Assembly (NCBI GenBank): GCA_965262235.1
Contig: OZ253504.1
Coordinates: 1,736,001 to 1,800,000 of the forward strand
Length of the DNA stretch: 64,000 nucleotides
Origin: CATQGW01 sp965262235
Lineage (GTDB): Bacteria > Chloroflexota > Dehalococcoidia > Bin125
Direction of reading: 5' to 3'
In this document: in pieces, positions 53,222-61,337 of the stretch
How the letters are laid out: each line of letters starts with the position of its first letter
Numbering within the stretch: position 1 is the stretch's first letter
Position numbers and translations under genes: made by a program
Notes under the pieces: generated by a model
What the model saw: the letters and a program-made list of their open reading frames with translations, nothing else
What the model was told of the DNA's origin: nothing
Database searches by the model: none

Positions 53222-54334
53222 CTAGACCGGGATCTTCTCCTCCGGCTCGGGAATCACGAGGCCCGCCCAGCGACGTAATGGATCGCTGAGCCGATCCCGA
53301 CGATCGCGCAGATGGCACTCGTCGAGCTTCGACAGGTACAGCTCGACCTGCGCCTTGCGCAGCGCGGCCACGTCAACCATCGCCTCATCCGCCTGCTCGC
53401 GGCCCTCGGCCATGATCACCGCCAGCGCCGAGTACAGCGTGTCGTCCTTGTCCTCGGACAGATACCACTCCGCCTTGTTGAGATAGCGGTGCATCTCCTC
53501 GCGACGCACCGGCTCCCTGAGCATCATGTAGCGCATGTGGTCGACCCAATAGGCCACGTGCCGCTCGATGTCCTTCACGCACAGCCGGAAGATCTCCCGC
53601 TCCGCCTCGTTCTGCGACAGGCCCTCGCCCGCGCGCAGCAGCGACAGCAGCATCGCGTCGTGCATCAGCGATGCAATCGCGAACTCGCTGAACGTGTACG
53701 ACTGCACCAGCGGCAGCATCTTCCAGTTGCGCCCGCCGCGGCCCAGGCCGCCCCCGTTCGACAGCGCCCGCTTGCGCCACACTTCGTAGAGCCGCGCCGA
53801 ATCGAACACCACCGTGCCGAGGAACAGCTTGACCTCGATGAAGCCGTAGGAAATCTCCTGCAGCCAGCGACCGGTCGTCTGCGCCTTGGCCCAGCCGTAC
53901 TCCGAGACCAGCGTCGCGATCTGGCAGATCGCCCGCTCCACATCTCCGCTCAGCGGCTCCATGGCCTCCCACGGAATATCCGTCGAGGAGTTCCAGCGGT
54001 CCTGGATCGCATCCTCATAGAGGTCCGCGCAGAGGTCCGACCAGACCTCCGACTTGTTGAAGATCGAGTAGCCCATCTGCTCCGTGCGGGTGTCGGCGAT
54101 CGCGCCGCGCGGAATCTCGGTGTTGTTCGTCCAGAACTCCGGCACCTCCCCGTAGACATCCTCGTTGAGCAGCGAAAAGCGCAGCCCGCCGGTCGTCGGA
54201 TCAGCCTGGTCCTTGGCCTTCACGCCCCAGTGGACCGGAACATCCAGCCACTCCGAAGGCAGCCCCGACTCCGCGAGCCGTTCGTGCGCGGCGGCGATGA
54301 CGTCCACCTGGACGCCGCCCTTGGTGTCGCTCAT
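53222..54334 (-). CDS. Ferritin-like oxygenase-type protein with broken di-iron site (paralogue B)
   Basis: A 370-residue leftward protein of the ferritin/ribonucleotide-reductase-small-subunit-like class. It aligns along its whole length with the upstream gene (DIPWEAMEPLSGDVERAICQI; FRKRALSNGGGLG-like WRKRALSNGGGL; NEAEREIFRL). In that sister the first EARH pair is E170-A-R-H173; here it reads S179-A-R-L182, so two metal ligands are gone. The second pair DIERH (Glu257, His259) persists, and the acid position in the third helix is changed. It probably no longer binds a di-iron centre and may be a structural partner of the sister, as beta subunits are in bacterial multicomponent monooxygenases. 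Six bases separate it from the sister's stop. Confidence 0.8.
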   Translation of the reverse strand: MSDTKGGVQVDVIAAAHERLAESGLPSEWLDVPVHWGVKAKDQADPTTGGLRFSLLNEDVYGEVPEFWTNNTEIPRGAIADTRTEQMGYSIFNKSEVWSDLCADLYEDAIQDRWNSSTDIPWEAMEPLSGDVERAICQIATLVSEYGWAKAQTTGRWLQEISYGFIEVKLFLGTVVFDSARLYEVWRKRALSNGGGLGRGGRNWKMLPLVQSYTFSEFAIASLMHDAMLLSLLRAGEGLSQNEAEREIFRLCVKDIERHVAYWVDHMRYMMLREPVRREEMHRYLNKAEWYLSEDKDDTLYSALAVIMAEGREQADEAMVDVAALRKAQVELYLSKLDECHLRDRRDRLSDPLRRWAGLVIPEPEEKIPV

Positions 54335-54340
54335 GGCCGG

Positions 54341-55405
54341 CTAGTTGTCTTCGAGCGCGCCGGCCAGCGCCGGGTGCAGACGTCCGGTTTCGCGCCGTCC
54401 GCCGAGTCCGGCCACGTCCAGCCGGTGCAGATACTCCAGCACCTGCTTGCGACGCACCGTCCAGAACAGCTTCCAGCCCTCGTCGACATCGCCGTCGCCG
54501 AGCAGGTAGACCAGCGCACCGGCCAGGCCGGGGTTGGCCTGGTCGGGGTCGACCAGCGTGTGCTCGAACATGTCCAGCGTCCAGTGCACTTCCTCGGCCT
54601 TCTCGGGCTGGCGCTCGAGCGTGTACTTGAGGTGCGTTACGCCGAACGCCACGTGCCGCGACTCGTCCTGCGCGGCCAGCCGGAAGATCCTCTTCTCGGC
54701 CTCGTTGTGCGCAATCAGCTCGCCCAGCCGGAACAGCGTCTGCACGAAGCCCTCGCCGAGGATGTGCAGCATCGAGGACATCTGCGTGAAGTCCTCGGCC
54801 TCCAGAATCTGGCGCAGTCCACCACCGCCGCCCTGCATCAGCAGGCCGCCGCCGTTGGCCAGCGCGCGCTTGCGGAACACGTCCGTGTGCCGCGCCTCGT
54901 CCATCACCTGCGACATCAGGAACAGGCCCGACTCGTAATGGTCGGCCGCGACCCGCGGCAGCCACTTGCCCGGCACGTCGGCGGCGATGAACTCGACCTC
55001 GGTCAGCGAGGTGCAGAGCTGCGCCATCGCGCGCTCAATGTCCTCAGGCAGCTCGTCGAGCGTGTCCCAGGGAATGTCGGTTGCCGACGACCACTGACGC
55101 GAAACCGCCTCGTCGTAGAGCAGCGCCGAGGATTCGGAGAACGTCTCGGTCGCTTCGCGGATCACGTAGCCGCCCATCCGCGGCGAGTGCTCGGCCGCCG
55201 CCGCCCCGCGCGGCCGCGCCGAATGGTCGTTCGTCGTCGCCGGGACCTCGCCATACAGCGAGTCGTTGATCTGCTGCAGGGTCAGCCCCTTGCGCCCGGG
55301 CTGCGACTGCGTGCCCCACTCCGTGTCGAGGTTCAACCAGGAAAGGTCGAGGTCGGGAACCTCCGGCTCGATCCGCATGTCGCTCAGTCTGTTTTCGGTC
55401 ACCAT
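54341..55405 (-). CDS. Ferritin-like di-iron oxygenase-type protein (paralogue A)
   Basis: A 354-residue leftward protein; ATG ending at 55405 (MVTENRLSDMR) has GGGAGA just upstream. The ferritin-like four-helix core is visible: E136/E138 on helix 1, DEARHTD (Glu170, His173) on helix 2, a Glu in LGEGF on helix 3, and DESRHVAFG (Glu248, His251) on helix 4. This is the di-iron ligand set of RNR R2-like oxidases and N-oxygenase relatives, so it is probably an oxygen-activating enzyme. The C-terminal ~100 residues (DQANPGLAGALVYLLGDGD, then EYLHRLDVAGLG) are extra. It is first of a two-gene operon with its degenerate paralogue. Substrate unknown. Confidence 0.82.
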   Translation of the reverse strand: MVTENRLSDMRIEPEVPDLDLSWLNLDTEWGTQSQPGRKGLTLQQINDSLYGEVPATTNDHSARPRGAAAAEHSPRMGGYVIREATETFSESSALLYDEAVSRQWSSATDIPWDTLDELPEDIERAMAQLCTSLTEVEFIAADVPGKWLPRVAADHYESGLFLMSQVMDEARHTDVFRKRALANGGGLLMQGGGGGLRQILEAEDFTQMSSMLHILGEGFVQTLFRLGELIAHNEAEKRIFRLAAQDESRHVAFGVTHLKYTLERQPEKAEEVHWTLDMFEHTLVDPDQANPGLAGALVYLLGDGDVDEGWKLFWTVRRKQVLEYLHRLDVAGLGGRRETGRLHPALAGALEDN

Positions 55406-55649
55406 GGCCTGTCTCCCTGTCAACGGTCTCCGCGCATACCAGAGCTAGACCCACAATCTACCAAATCCCCACCACTGCGTCTCGCGCCCGACTTCCCTCC
55501 CCTCTCCTCCGCCACGCCGGGGCTCACCGGTTCCCATCGCGGACCAACTCCCCAAGCGCGATGATGTCAACCATGAGAGCTTTCGCGAACGCAGGTGCTA
55601 CACTCCGACTCCGAACCTGCAGGCAGACGCATCAGCGACGGAGGCGGGC

Positions 55650-56384
55650 ATGACAGCGAGTCCCGCGCAAGCCGCATTTGATGGCATAGCGCCACCGAAA
55701 CAGGGTCGCCGAGTCGTGCGGAATGGCTCTCCGACCAACGATCTCGTATTCAGTGCCCACGTCGCGGGCAACGAGCGCGTCTTCCCCCACATCCTCTCTT
55801 TGTATGTCGCTGAATCGAGCGTGGTTGCCGATGTCACCTACGGCGAGGGCGTGTTTTGGCGCAACGTGCCTGACGATCTGTACGATGTGCGTGGGACTGA
55901 CATTCAGACTGGAGTTGACTGCCGCGATCTGCCATATGCCGACGGTGAGATCGATTGCGTTGTACTTGACCCGCCGTACATGCACTCTCCGGGAGGAACT
56001 GCCCATCTCGGCACGCCATTTGAAATGCGCTATCGGAATAACGGGACGGGCAATACGACGCCGAAGAAGTATCATGAAGCGGTTCTGTCATTGTATGAAG
56101 ATGCGGGCAGAGAAGCACACAGGATTCTGCGCGATCGAGGGGTCTTGATCGTAAAGTGCCAAGACGAGGTGTGCTCGAACCGTCAGCGATTCACTCACGT
56201 CGAGATCATGCAGTCATACGTAGATCTCGGATTCGTCCCCGAGGATCTCTTCGTCGTCATGCGGACGAATCGACCGGGTCTGAGCCGCGCGGTTCGGCAA
56301 GTACACGCGCGCAAGAACCACTCATATTTTCTCGTATTCTGGAAGAGGGGTGACTCTCGAGGCCGTTGGGAGCGACCGAAGTGA
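55650..56384 (+). CDS. DNA adenine/cytosine-N4 methyltransferase, compact RM system
   Basis: A 244-residue protein. SAM motif I is DVTYGEG at 61-67 and the catalytic DPPY is at 107-110 (VVLDPPYMHSPG), in the order expected for amino-methyltransferases. The region after it (GRAHLGTP-like GTAHLGTPFEMRYRNNGT) and VKCQDEVCSNRQRFTHVE are the likely target-recognition part. A long N-terminal KQGRRVVRNGS is basic. It methylates a DNA base, probably protecting host sites from the next gene. The restriction gene starts inside its final codons (GTGA overlap at 56381-56384). Low GC signals transfer. The specificity sequence cannot be read here. Confidence 0.85.
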   Translation: MTASPAQAAFDGIAPPKQGRRVVRNGSPTNDLVFSAHVAGNERVFPHILSLYVAESSVVADVTYGEGVFWRNVPDDLYDVRGTDIQTGVDCRDLPYADGEIDCVVLDPPYMHSPGGTAHLGTPFEMRYRNNGTGNTTPKKYHEAVLSLYEDAGREAHRILRDRGVLIVKCQDEVCSNRQRFTHVEIMQSYVDLGFVPEDLFVVMRTNRPGLSRAVRQVHARKNHSYFLVFWKRGDSRGRWERPK

Positions 56385-56884
56385 ACCCACTCGATTTGCT
56401 GGTCGAGATTATCCGCGAGCATTCTCCTGCGGACATCTGGCGAGACTCGCCCCTGATCGGTTATCGAATGTTGGGGAATACGAATCGAGGGGCGATCGGC
56501 GAGGAGTTCGTGAGGAGATTTCTCGAGGCCCATGGGTTCGCCGTCGGAAACGGTAGTCGGACTTCGCAGACGGACCTTCGAATCGAAGGCCGGAGATGTG
56601 AGGTTAAGACCGCTTCGCTTGGCGCTACTGGCACGTTCCAATTCAATCATGTCCGTTTGGACCGGTCGTACGACTTTCTAATCTGTCTTGGTATCTGTCC
56701 GCGCGATGTTGTGTTCAACATGTGGCGGAAGGGCGCGGTCGCTGAAGGACGGGCGGGGCGACTGGTCCGTATGGCAGAGGGGCAAGCTGTGACGTACAAG
56801 CTTACGAAGAAGCTGGATGACATGAGAGAGATCGCGTCGCTCCCGGCGGATGTGAGGACGGCGCTGTCTCAGCGTCAGATGTGA
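56381..56884 (+). CDS. PD-(D/E)XK restriction endonuclease
   Basis: A 167-residue protein starting at GTG 56381 that overlaps the methylase stop; GGAG at 56369-56372 is well placed for it. The nuclease core is visible: GEEFVRRFLEAHGFAV on the first helix, Asp65 (QTDLRIEG), then Glu74-x-Lys76 (CEVKTAS), the catalytic D...ExK. It probably cleaves the unmethylated target of the upstream methylase and forms a compact Type II-like system. A helical C-terminus (KLTKKLDDMREIASL) follows. A solo repair-type nuclease is the alternative but is less likely beside a methylase. Confidence 0.82.
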   Translation: MNPLDLLVEIIREHSPADIWRDSPLIGYRMLGNTNRGAIGEEFVRRFLEAHGFAVGNGSRTSQTDLRIEGRRCEVKTASLGATGTFQFNHVRLDRSYDFLICLGICPRDVVFNMWRKGAVAEGRAGRLVRMAEGQAVTYKLTKKLDDMREIASLPADVRTALSQRQM

Positions 56885-57282
56885 CGCACTCGAGTGCGGA
56901 TTCCGGCCGCCATCCTCTCAGATCTTGATGAGCGGGGGAGCCTCCTGGGGGTCGTGGACGTCGCTGCGGCGTCCTCGACGTGATAGGCTCAATCTTTCCC
57001 CGATACAAATACCGGAAACCCCACAACCCATACCCCGTTGGAGTCGTACTCCTGAATAGGTTGCGCACCGCCGCCAATACCGCGACCGGCAGCCCCCAAG
57101 CGCTCCGAAACCAGGTTATCCGCGTCTCTCGACGGCCGTTCGCAAATCCAGACGGGAGCGTATGAATCCGAGGACGTCAAGAGTGGCGGCGCAAAGCGGT
57201 GACAGCTCACTTTCGCGCTCGATCGCAGACACCGACTAGGATGACACCCAGACACCCACGACTTGGCATGAGGAGACCCCAG
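56885..57282. other. Intergenic region after the RM pair, no gene seen
   Basis: 398 bases with no credible gene. It contains the short inverted stretch GGACGTCGCTGCGGCGTCC near 56958-56976 that could terminate the RM transcript. The later 250 bases are lower in GC and carry no repeat-family copy. The leader of the next gene includes AGGAGA at 57270-57275. I see no tRNA and no convincing promoter. Confidence 0.4.
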
Positions 57283-58173
57283 ATGGCATTGCCCAGCTTC
57301 GAAAACGTGCTGCTCGACCGCACCGGCACCGACGACCGCATCGGCCGGATCACGCTCAACCGCCCCGAGAAAATGAACGCCCTCTCGCAGGAGCTCATCT
57401 ACGACTTCCGCGACGCGCTCGAATACTTCGAAGCCGACGACGACGTCCGCGTGCTGATCGTCAAGGGCGCCGGCCGAACCTTCTCCGCCGGCTACGACCT
57501 CACACCTCCCGGCGGCTACGGCGCCGACGCCGTGCACCGCAAGTTCCGCACCGTCGACGAAGACGGCAACCGCCTGATCATGGGCATCCGCGGCGGCATG
57601 GCCCGCGTCACCGACATCTGGCTGTACTTCTGGAACATGCAGAAGGTCACCATCGCCCAGCTGCACGGCTACGCGATCGCCGGCGGCTTCGAACTCTCGA
57701 TGATGGCCGACCTCGTCGTCGCCGCCGACGACACCCAGATCGGCCACCCCGGCCTGCGCTTCGCCGGCAGCCGCACCTCCGCGATCCTGCCGCTCCTGAC
57801 CAACATGCGGAAGGCCAAGGAGCTCTTCTACACCGGCGACCCGATCCGCGCGACCGAGGCCGCCGAACTCAACCTGATCAACTACGCCGTGCCCAAAGAG
57901 GAGCTGGAAGAGAAGACCCTCGCCCTCGCCGAGCGCATCTCCAACCTGCCCGCCGACCACCTCGCCCAGCTCAAGGTCCACGTCAACCGCTTCTACGAGA
58001 ACATGGGCATCTACTCCTCGCTGCGCTCCTCGACCGACCTCGACGCCGTCGGCACCTTCACCAGCCAGCACTACGAGTGGTCCCGCAGAATGCGCGACGA
58101 AGGCCTCAAAGGCGCCCTCGCCTGGCGCGACGGCCCCTTCGGCGACTACTCCCAAGCCCCCCGCACCCGCTAG
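57283..58173 (+). CDS. Enoyl-CoA hydratase/isomerase family protein
   Basis: A 296-residue crotonase, ATG 57283 chosen for AGGAGA at 57270-57275 over an upstream ATG at 57199. Oxyanion-hole segments are GRTFSAGYDL and GYAIAGGFELSMMADLVV. The first catalytic Glu position is Gly (IGHPGLRFAG), the second Glu is kept (KAKELFYTGD). It is longer than the others because of an insertion between the two oxyanion segments and an aromatic C-terminus (SQHYEWSRRMRDEGLKGAL). The last four bases overlap the stop of the convergent GIY-YIG gene. Activity other than plain hydration is likely. Confidence 0.88.
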   Translation: MALPSFENVLLDRTGTDDRIGRITLNRPEKMNALSQELIYDFRDALEYFEADDDVRVLIVKGAGRTFSAGYDLTPPGGYGADAVHRKFRTVDEDGNRLIMGIRGGMARVTDIWLYFWNMQKVTIAQLHGYAIAGGFELSMMADLVVAADDTQIGHPGLRFAGSRTSAILPLLTNMRKAKELFYTGDPIRATEAAELNLINYAVPKEELEEKTLALAERISNLPADHLAQLKVHVNRFYENMGIYSSLRSSTDLDAVGTFTSQHYEWSRRMRDEGLKGALAWRDGPFGDYSQAPRTR

Positions 58174-58529
58174 GCGCGTCGGTTGGTCCGCGGCTGCCAG
58201 TCGCCGATCACGGCTGACTCCAGCGCTCGCGTCTCCGCTTCGGTCTGCGTGTAGGCGACGGAAAAGGAAATCCGCGTCGGCGCGCCGCCGAACAGGCGGA
58301 ACTCACGCGCCAACTGCGGATTGGACTCGTCCGCGAGATGGTCGAGCAGGCGGCGCCGCACGCAGGTCGCCGACATCCCCACATAGAGACACTCCGGCGC
58401 ATCCGCCGACGCCCCCGGCAGCCACAGCGCGTAGAGGCCGAGTCTGTCCTGCTCCAGTCGCCGCACCTCTTGCCGCATGAATGGGCGCAGGCTGCGCTGG
58501 AGCTGATATTTCGCAGTGAAGGGCGTCAT
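58170..58529 (-). CDS. GIY-YIG nuclease-like protein in the DUF1156/DUF499 unit
   Basis: A 119-residue protein; MTPFTAKYQLQRSLRPFM starts 2 bases after the methylase stop, so it is coupled to it. An upstream in-frame reading to 58589 lies inside the methylase and is rejected. The GIY-YIG core is LGLYALWLPG ... CLYVGMSATCVRRRLLDHL, with the second Tyr and the Arg-rich helix, followed by a small C-terminal strand (RISFSVAYTQ) and a helix with Glu (TRALESAVIGDW). GIY-YIG domains are metal-dependent DNA nucleases. It may be the effector of the neighbouring ATPase-methylase pair. Confidence 0.7.
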   Translation of the reverse strand: MTPFTAKYQLQRSLRPFMRQEVRRLEQDRLGLYALWLPGASADAPECLYVGMSATCVRRRLLDHLADESNPQLAREFRLFGGAPTRISFSVAYTQTEAETRALESAVIGDWQPRTNRRA

Positions 58530-58531
58530 CG

Positions 58532-61321
58532 CTACCTGAACATTTGGCCTTGCCCGGGCTCGTCGGCCCGTTGCACGATCTCCGGCCATTCAGTCACGAT
58601 GGTGTTGTAGAGGACGGCATTCGCGGAGTCGCGTTTGCGGTCGTAGTGGTTATAGAGGATGCGGGCCAGGCGCTCGATCGAGTCGGCGTCGCTGCCAATG
58701 GCCTGGACGACGCTGGCCCCGCCCGGCACGCCGCCGCCGTGTTCGTCGCTCAGATGCCAGCCGACCCTCAGGCAGCCTTCCCAGGCCGACATTTGCAGCG
58801 GAATCTGTTGGTGGTCGTACTCGCCCATCCCGCGAAGGCGCACTTTGCCGCCGTCGGATTCGAGCATCCCGCGCTGGGCGAGCGAACCGATCGCGACGTT
58901 CTTGGCCTGCGAGAGCACCTCCGCCTCGCCGAAGCCGCCCTCGGCGTAGTCGTGCTGCCTCAGCCAGTCGACGCAGAAGCGCGTCGCAGCATCGAGCTCG
59001 CCGTATTGTCGCTCGTCGTAGTGCGCAATCGCCCCACTGATCGCCTGAAGCGCCTCGCGCACCGTCACTGGCTCGCCGGCAATCGTCTCCACGCTGCTGT
59101 AGCGCGAGTAGATCTCCATGCCCGGTCCGATCGCGGCCTGTTCCAGGTCGACGGGGGCGATGTGGCTGTCGCGTGTGAGATGGTCGAGCGCGTCGGGCAG
59201 TTCCTTTTCCAGGGCGTCGAGAAACTGACGACGCGTCGCGGTGGGCGCATTTTCGGGGCGTGGGCGGCAGACCAGCACGACGGACGATGCGAGAGCGTTG
59301 GCGTCGAGCGCGTTCGACCGTCCGGCCCGCTCTGTGCGCATCGGCCACGTGCCGACGACTTGGAATCCCGTGTCCACAACGGCCGTCAGCATGGTGTCCC
59401 ACCCAGTGGACGTACGACCGTCTCGTTCCTCCTCCTGCTGTTTGTAGGCGTAGAAGATCGAGGAGGGAAATTCCGGTGAGCACCGCGAACGAATCAAACG
59501 TAATGTCGTCTGCAGAAGAGTCTCAAAGTGTTCGCGCGGATGCTCGAAGCGCTGCGCGTGAGCGACCATCTCCTCGTCTTTGGGAGTGAGAATCGCTGAA
59601 AACAAATCTGGGTAGGTGTCGCGCAGCAACGGTCGCAGCCAGACGTAGAAGAAATCGGATAAGTCAGCGTAGTTGATGTTGTCATAATATGGTGGATCGG
59701 TCACGATGACCGGCCCGCCGTCAGCAAGAATCGTCGTCGCTGCGTCGGCTTGGTGTGCCTTGCCGCTATTGGAGTTGGCCGGCAACCTCTCCACGGCCTT
59801 GGCGACCCACGCAACCTGCCCGAGCCAATTCTGAGTCGAGTTCGAGAAAAAATTCGTTTCAGCAAAATCCCAAAGCATCGGAATTGCCTGACGGCCGAAA
59901 ACGCCGGCGACAAAGTCGCCGGCGTTTTGCCATCGGCTATACCTCGACGAGGAATCCGTACTCCTCCCGATCGCAAGTGCGAGATATGTACAAACGGTAT
60001 CAGTGTAGGCGGCCGTGGCGCCGTCCTGTTCGATTAGCCCCCGCACGTCACGCAGCAAATCACAGAAGGTCCCCATGCCCGTAAGCTGCCGCTCAGTAAA
60101 GAGTTGATGCCAATGGGTCGTCCCATAGCCCAGCGCACTGATCTTTGGAGTCTTCGGTATGGTCTCGCTCGGTCGCCATCGTGGTACTGCTTGTTGCGCC
60201 AGACGGACGTGTTCAGCACTAGGCGAGGCGAACACCCTCTTACGGTTGCCCTCCGCGACAATCGCCGTCATCTGTTCTCCCATGTTCCCGGCTACTGCCT
60301 GTTCGCGGGCGTACCCAAGTGGGGAGACGGTGCCACAAGCCACGCAAGTTGCGCTGTGTCTGCCGATGGTGCTGTCGTTCGCGGGCATGCTCCGGTCGTG
60401 ATCCTGCACGACGAATGAAACTGTCTTCTGACCCTTCTCGGCGATCGGTCTTGTCCAGTGCCGATTGTTCGCTTTCGTCGATAGCCGAAATGTCTTCATC
60501 ATCGGCATGTCGATACCGCAAGCAGGATTGGGGCACGGAATCGTCCGCGCCCACAGCCAGGCGATGACTGTCGCCTCCGACCCGTCCGCCAGCTTCGCTT
60601 TCGGATACAGATGTCCGATCCGCTCGAACGCCTTATCCCGCATCCATTGGCCGTAGTAGCGAATGTCGTCGGCCAGGCCGGCTGCGCCGTGCCAAGCGAC
60701 CCTCTCAGCTCGCTTGCCCTTCCCGACGGTCATGCCCAGCGGATCGGCGTCGGGATTGATCGGCGGTTGATCGGCGAACTTGGGCGGCAGTTCGATCAGC
60801 GCCTTGTTGATCAGCACCGCGACCGGGTTGAGGTCGGAAGCGATGGCTTTGAGGCCGAGGCGTTGCGCTTCCAACGGAATGGAGCCGCCACCGGCGAACG
60901 GGTCGTAGATCGGAAGGGACTTTTCGCCGAGGTAGGCGAGTACCGCGGCCGGTTCGGTCGGGGCGGTCTCGTCGCGCGATCGCGCCACCGAGCGCGCAAT
61001 CTCGTAGCGCGCTGAATTGATCAGCGACTCGTCGTTGCTGTTCTCCCATACCACGAGCCGCTTGATCAGATCATGCAGCCGCGCGCGCTCGGCCTCTTGC
61101 TCGTCCTCGGTTGGGAACTCCTCGGGACACGACGATGGATCGTCGACCATGCTGGCGAAGATCACGGCACGGCATGCTGCCAGCGGTCGGCGCGCCCACC
61201 ACAGGTGCAGCGTTGACGGGTGGCCGTGCCGAATCGATTTCTCCCGCTTGGACGCCGCGTTGATCTCGTCGAGCGGCAGATCGACCTCGATCAGCTTCTT
61301 GCGGTAGCCCTGCTCCGCCAT
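58532..61321 (-). CDS. DUF1156 DNA methyltransferase, defence-associated
   Basis: A 929-residue leftward protein. The N-terminal DUF1156 block is visible (QGYRKKLIEVDLPLDEIN, then HGHPSTLHLWWARRPLAACRA). SAM motif I is YDPFAGGGSIP at 139-149, followed by SDLNPVAVLINKALIELP. A cysteine insert (Cys263, Cys268, Cys326, Cys329) may bind zinc, and the catalytic DPPY is at 542-545 (VTDPPYYDNINYADL). It is a very large adenine or cytosine-N4 methyltransferase, probably acting on DNA. DUF1156 methylases paired with DUF499 ATPases recur in predicted antiphage loci. It lies 16 bases after the DUF499 gene and 2 bases before the GIY-YIG gene. Confidence 0.85.
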   Translation of the reverse strand: MAEQGYRKKLIEVDLPLDEINAASKREKSIRHGHPSTLHLWWARRPLAACRAVIFASMVDDPSSCPEEFPTEDEQEAERARLHDLIKRLVVWENSNDESLINSARYEIARSVARSRDETAPTEPAAVLAYLGEKSLPIYDPFAGGGSIPLEAQRLGLKAIASDLNPVAVLINKALIELPPKFADQPPINPDADPLGMTVGKGKRAERVAWHGAAGLADDIRYYGQWMRDKAFERIGHLYPKAKLADGSEATVIAWLWARTIPCPNPACGIDMPMMKTFRLSTKANNRHWTRPIAEKGQKTVSFVVQDHDRSMPANDSTIGRHSATCVACGTVSPLGYAREQAVAGNMGEQMTAIVAEGNRKRVFASPSAEHVRLAQQAVPRWRPSETIPKTPKISALGYGTTHWHQLFTERQLTGMGTFCDLLRDVRGLIEQDGATAAYTDTVCTYLALAIGRSTDSSSRYSRWQNAGDFVAGVFGRQAIPMLWDFAETNFFSNSTQNWLGQVAWVAKAVERLPANSNSGKAHQADAATTILADGGPVIVTDPPYYDNINYADLSDFFYVWLRPLLRDTYPDLFSAILTPKDEEMVAHAQRFEHPREHFETLLQTTLRLIRSRCSPEFPSSIFYAYKQQEEERDGRTSTGWDTMLTAVVDTGFQVVGTWPMRTERAGRSNALDANALASSVVLVCRPRPENAPTATRRQFLDALEKELPDALDHLTRDSHIAPVDLEQAAIGPGMEIYSRYSSVETIAGEPVTVREALQAISGAIAHYDERQYGELDAATRFCVDWLRQHDYAEGGFGEAEVLSQAKNVAIGSLAQRGMLESDGGKVRLRGMGEYDHQQIPLQMSAWEGCLRVGWHLSDEHGGGVPGGASVVQAIGSDADSIERLARILYNHYDRKRDSANAVLYNTIVTEWPEIVQRADEPGQGQMFR

Positions 61322-61337
61322 TCGCGCCGCCTGCCCG

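Noticed and set aside
53312..55564. 750-aa rightward protein
   Set aside because: It is antisense to the two ferritin-like genes, whose motifs are unmistakable; the composition is Leu/Arg/Gln-rich shadow coding.
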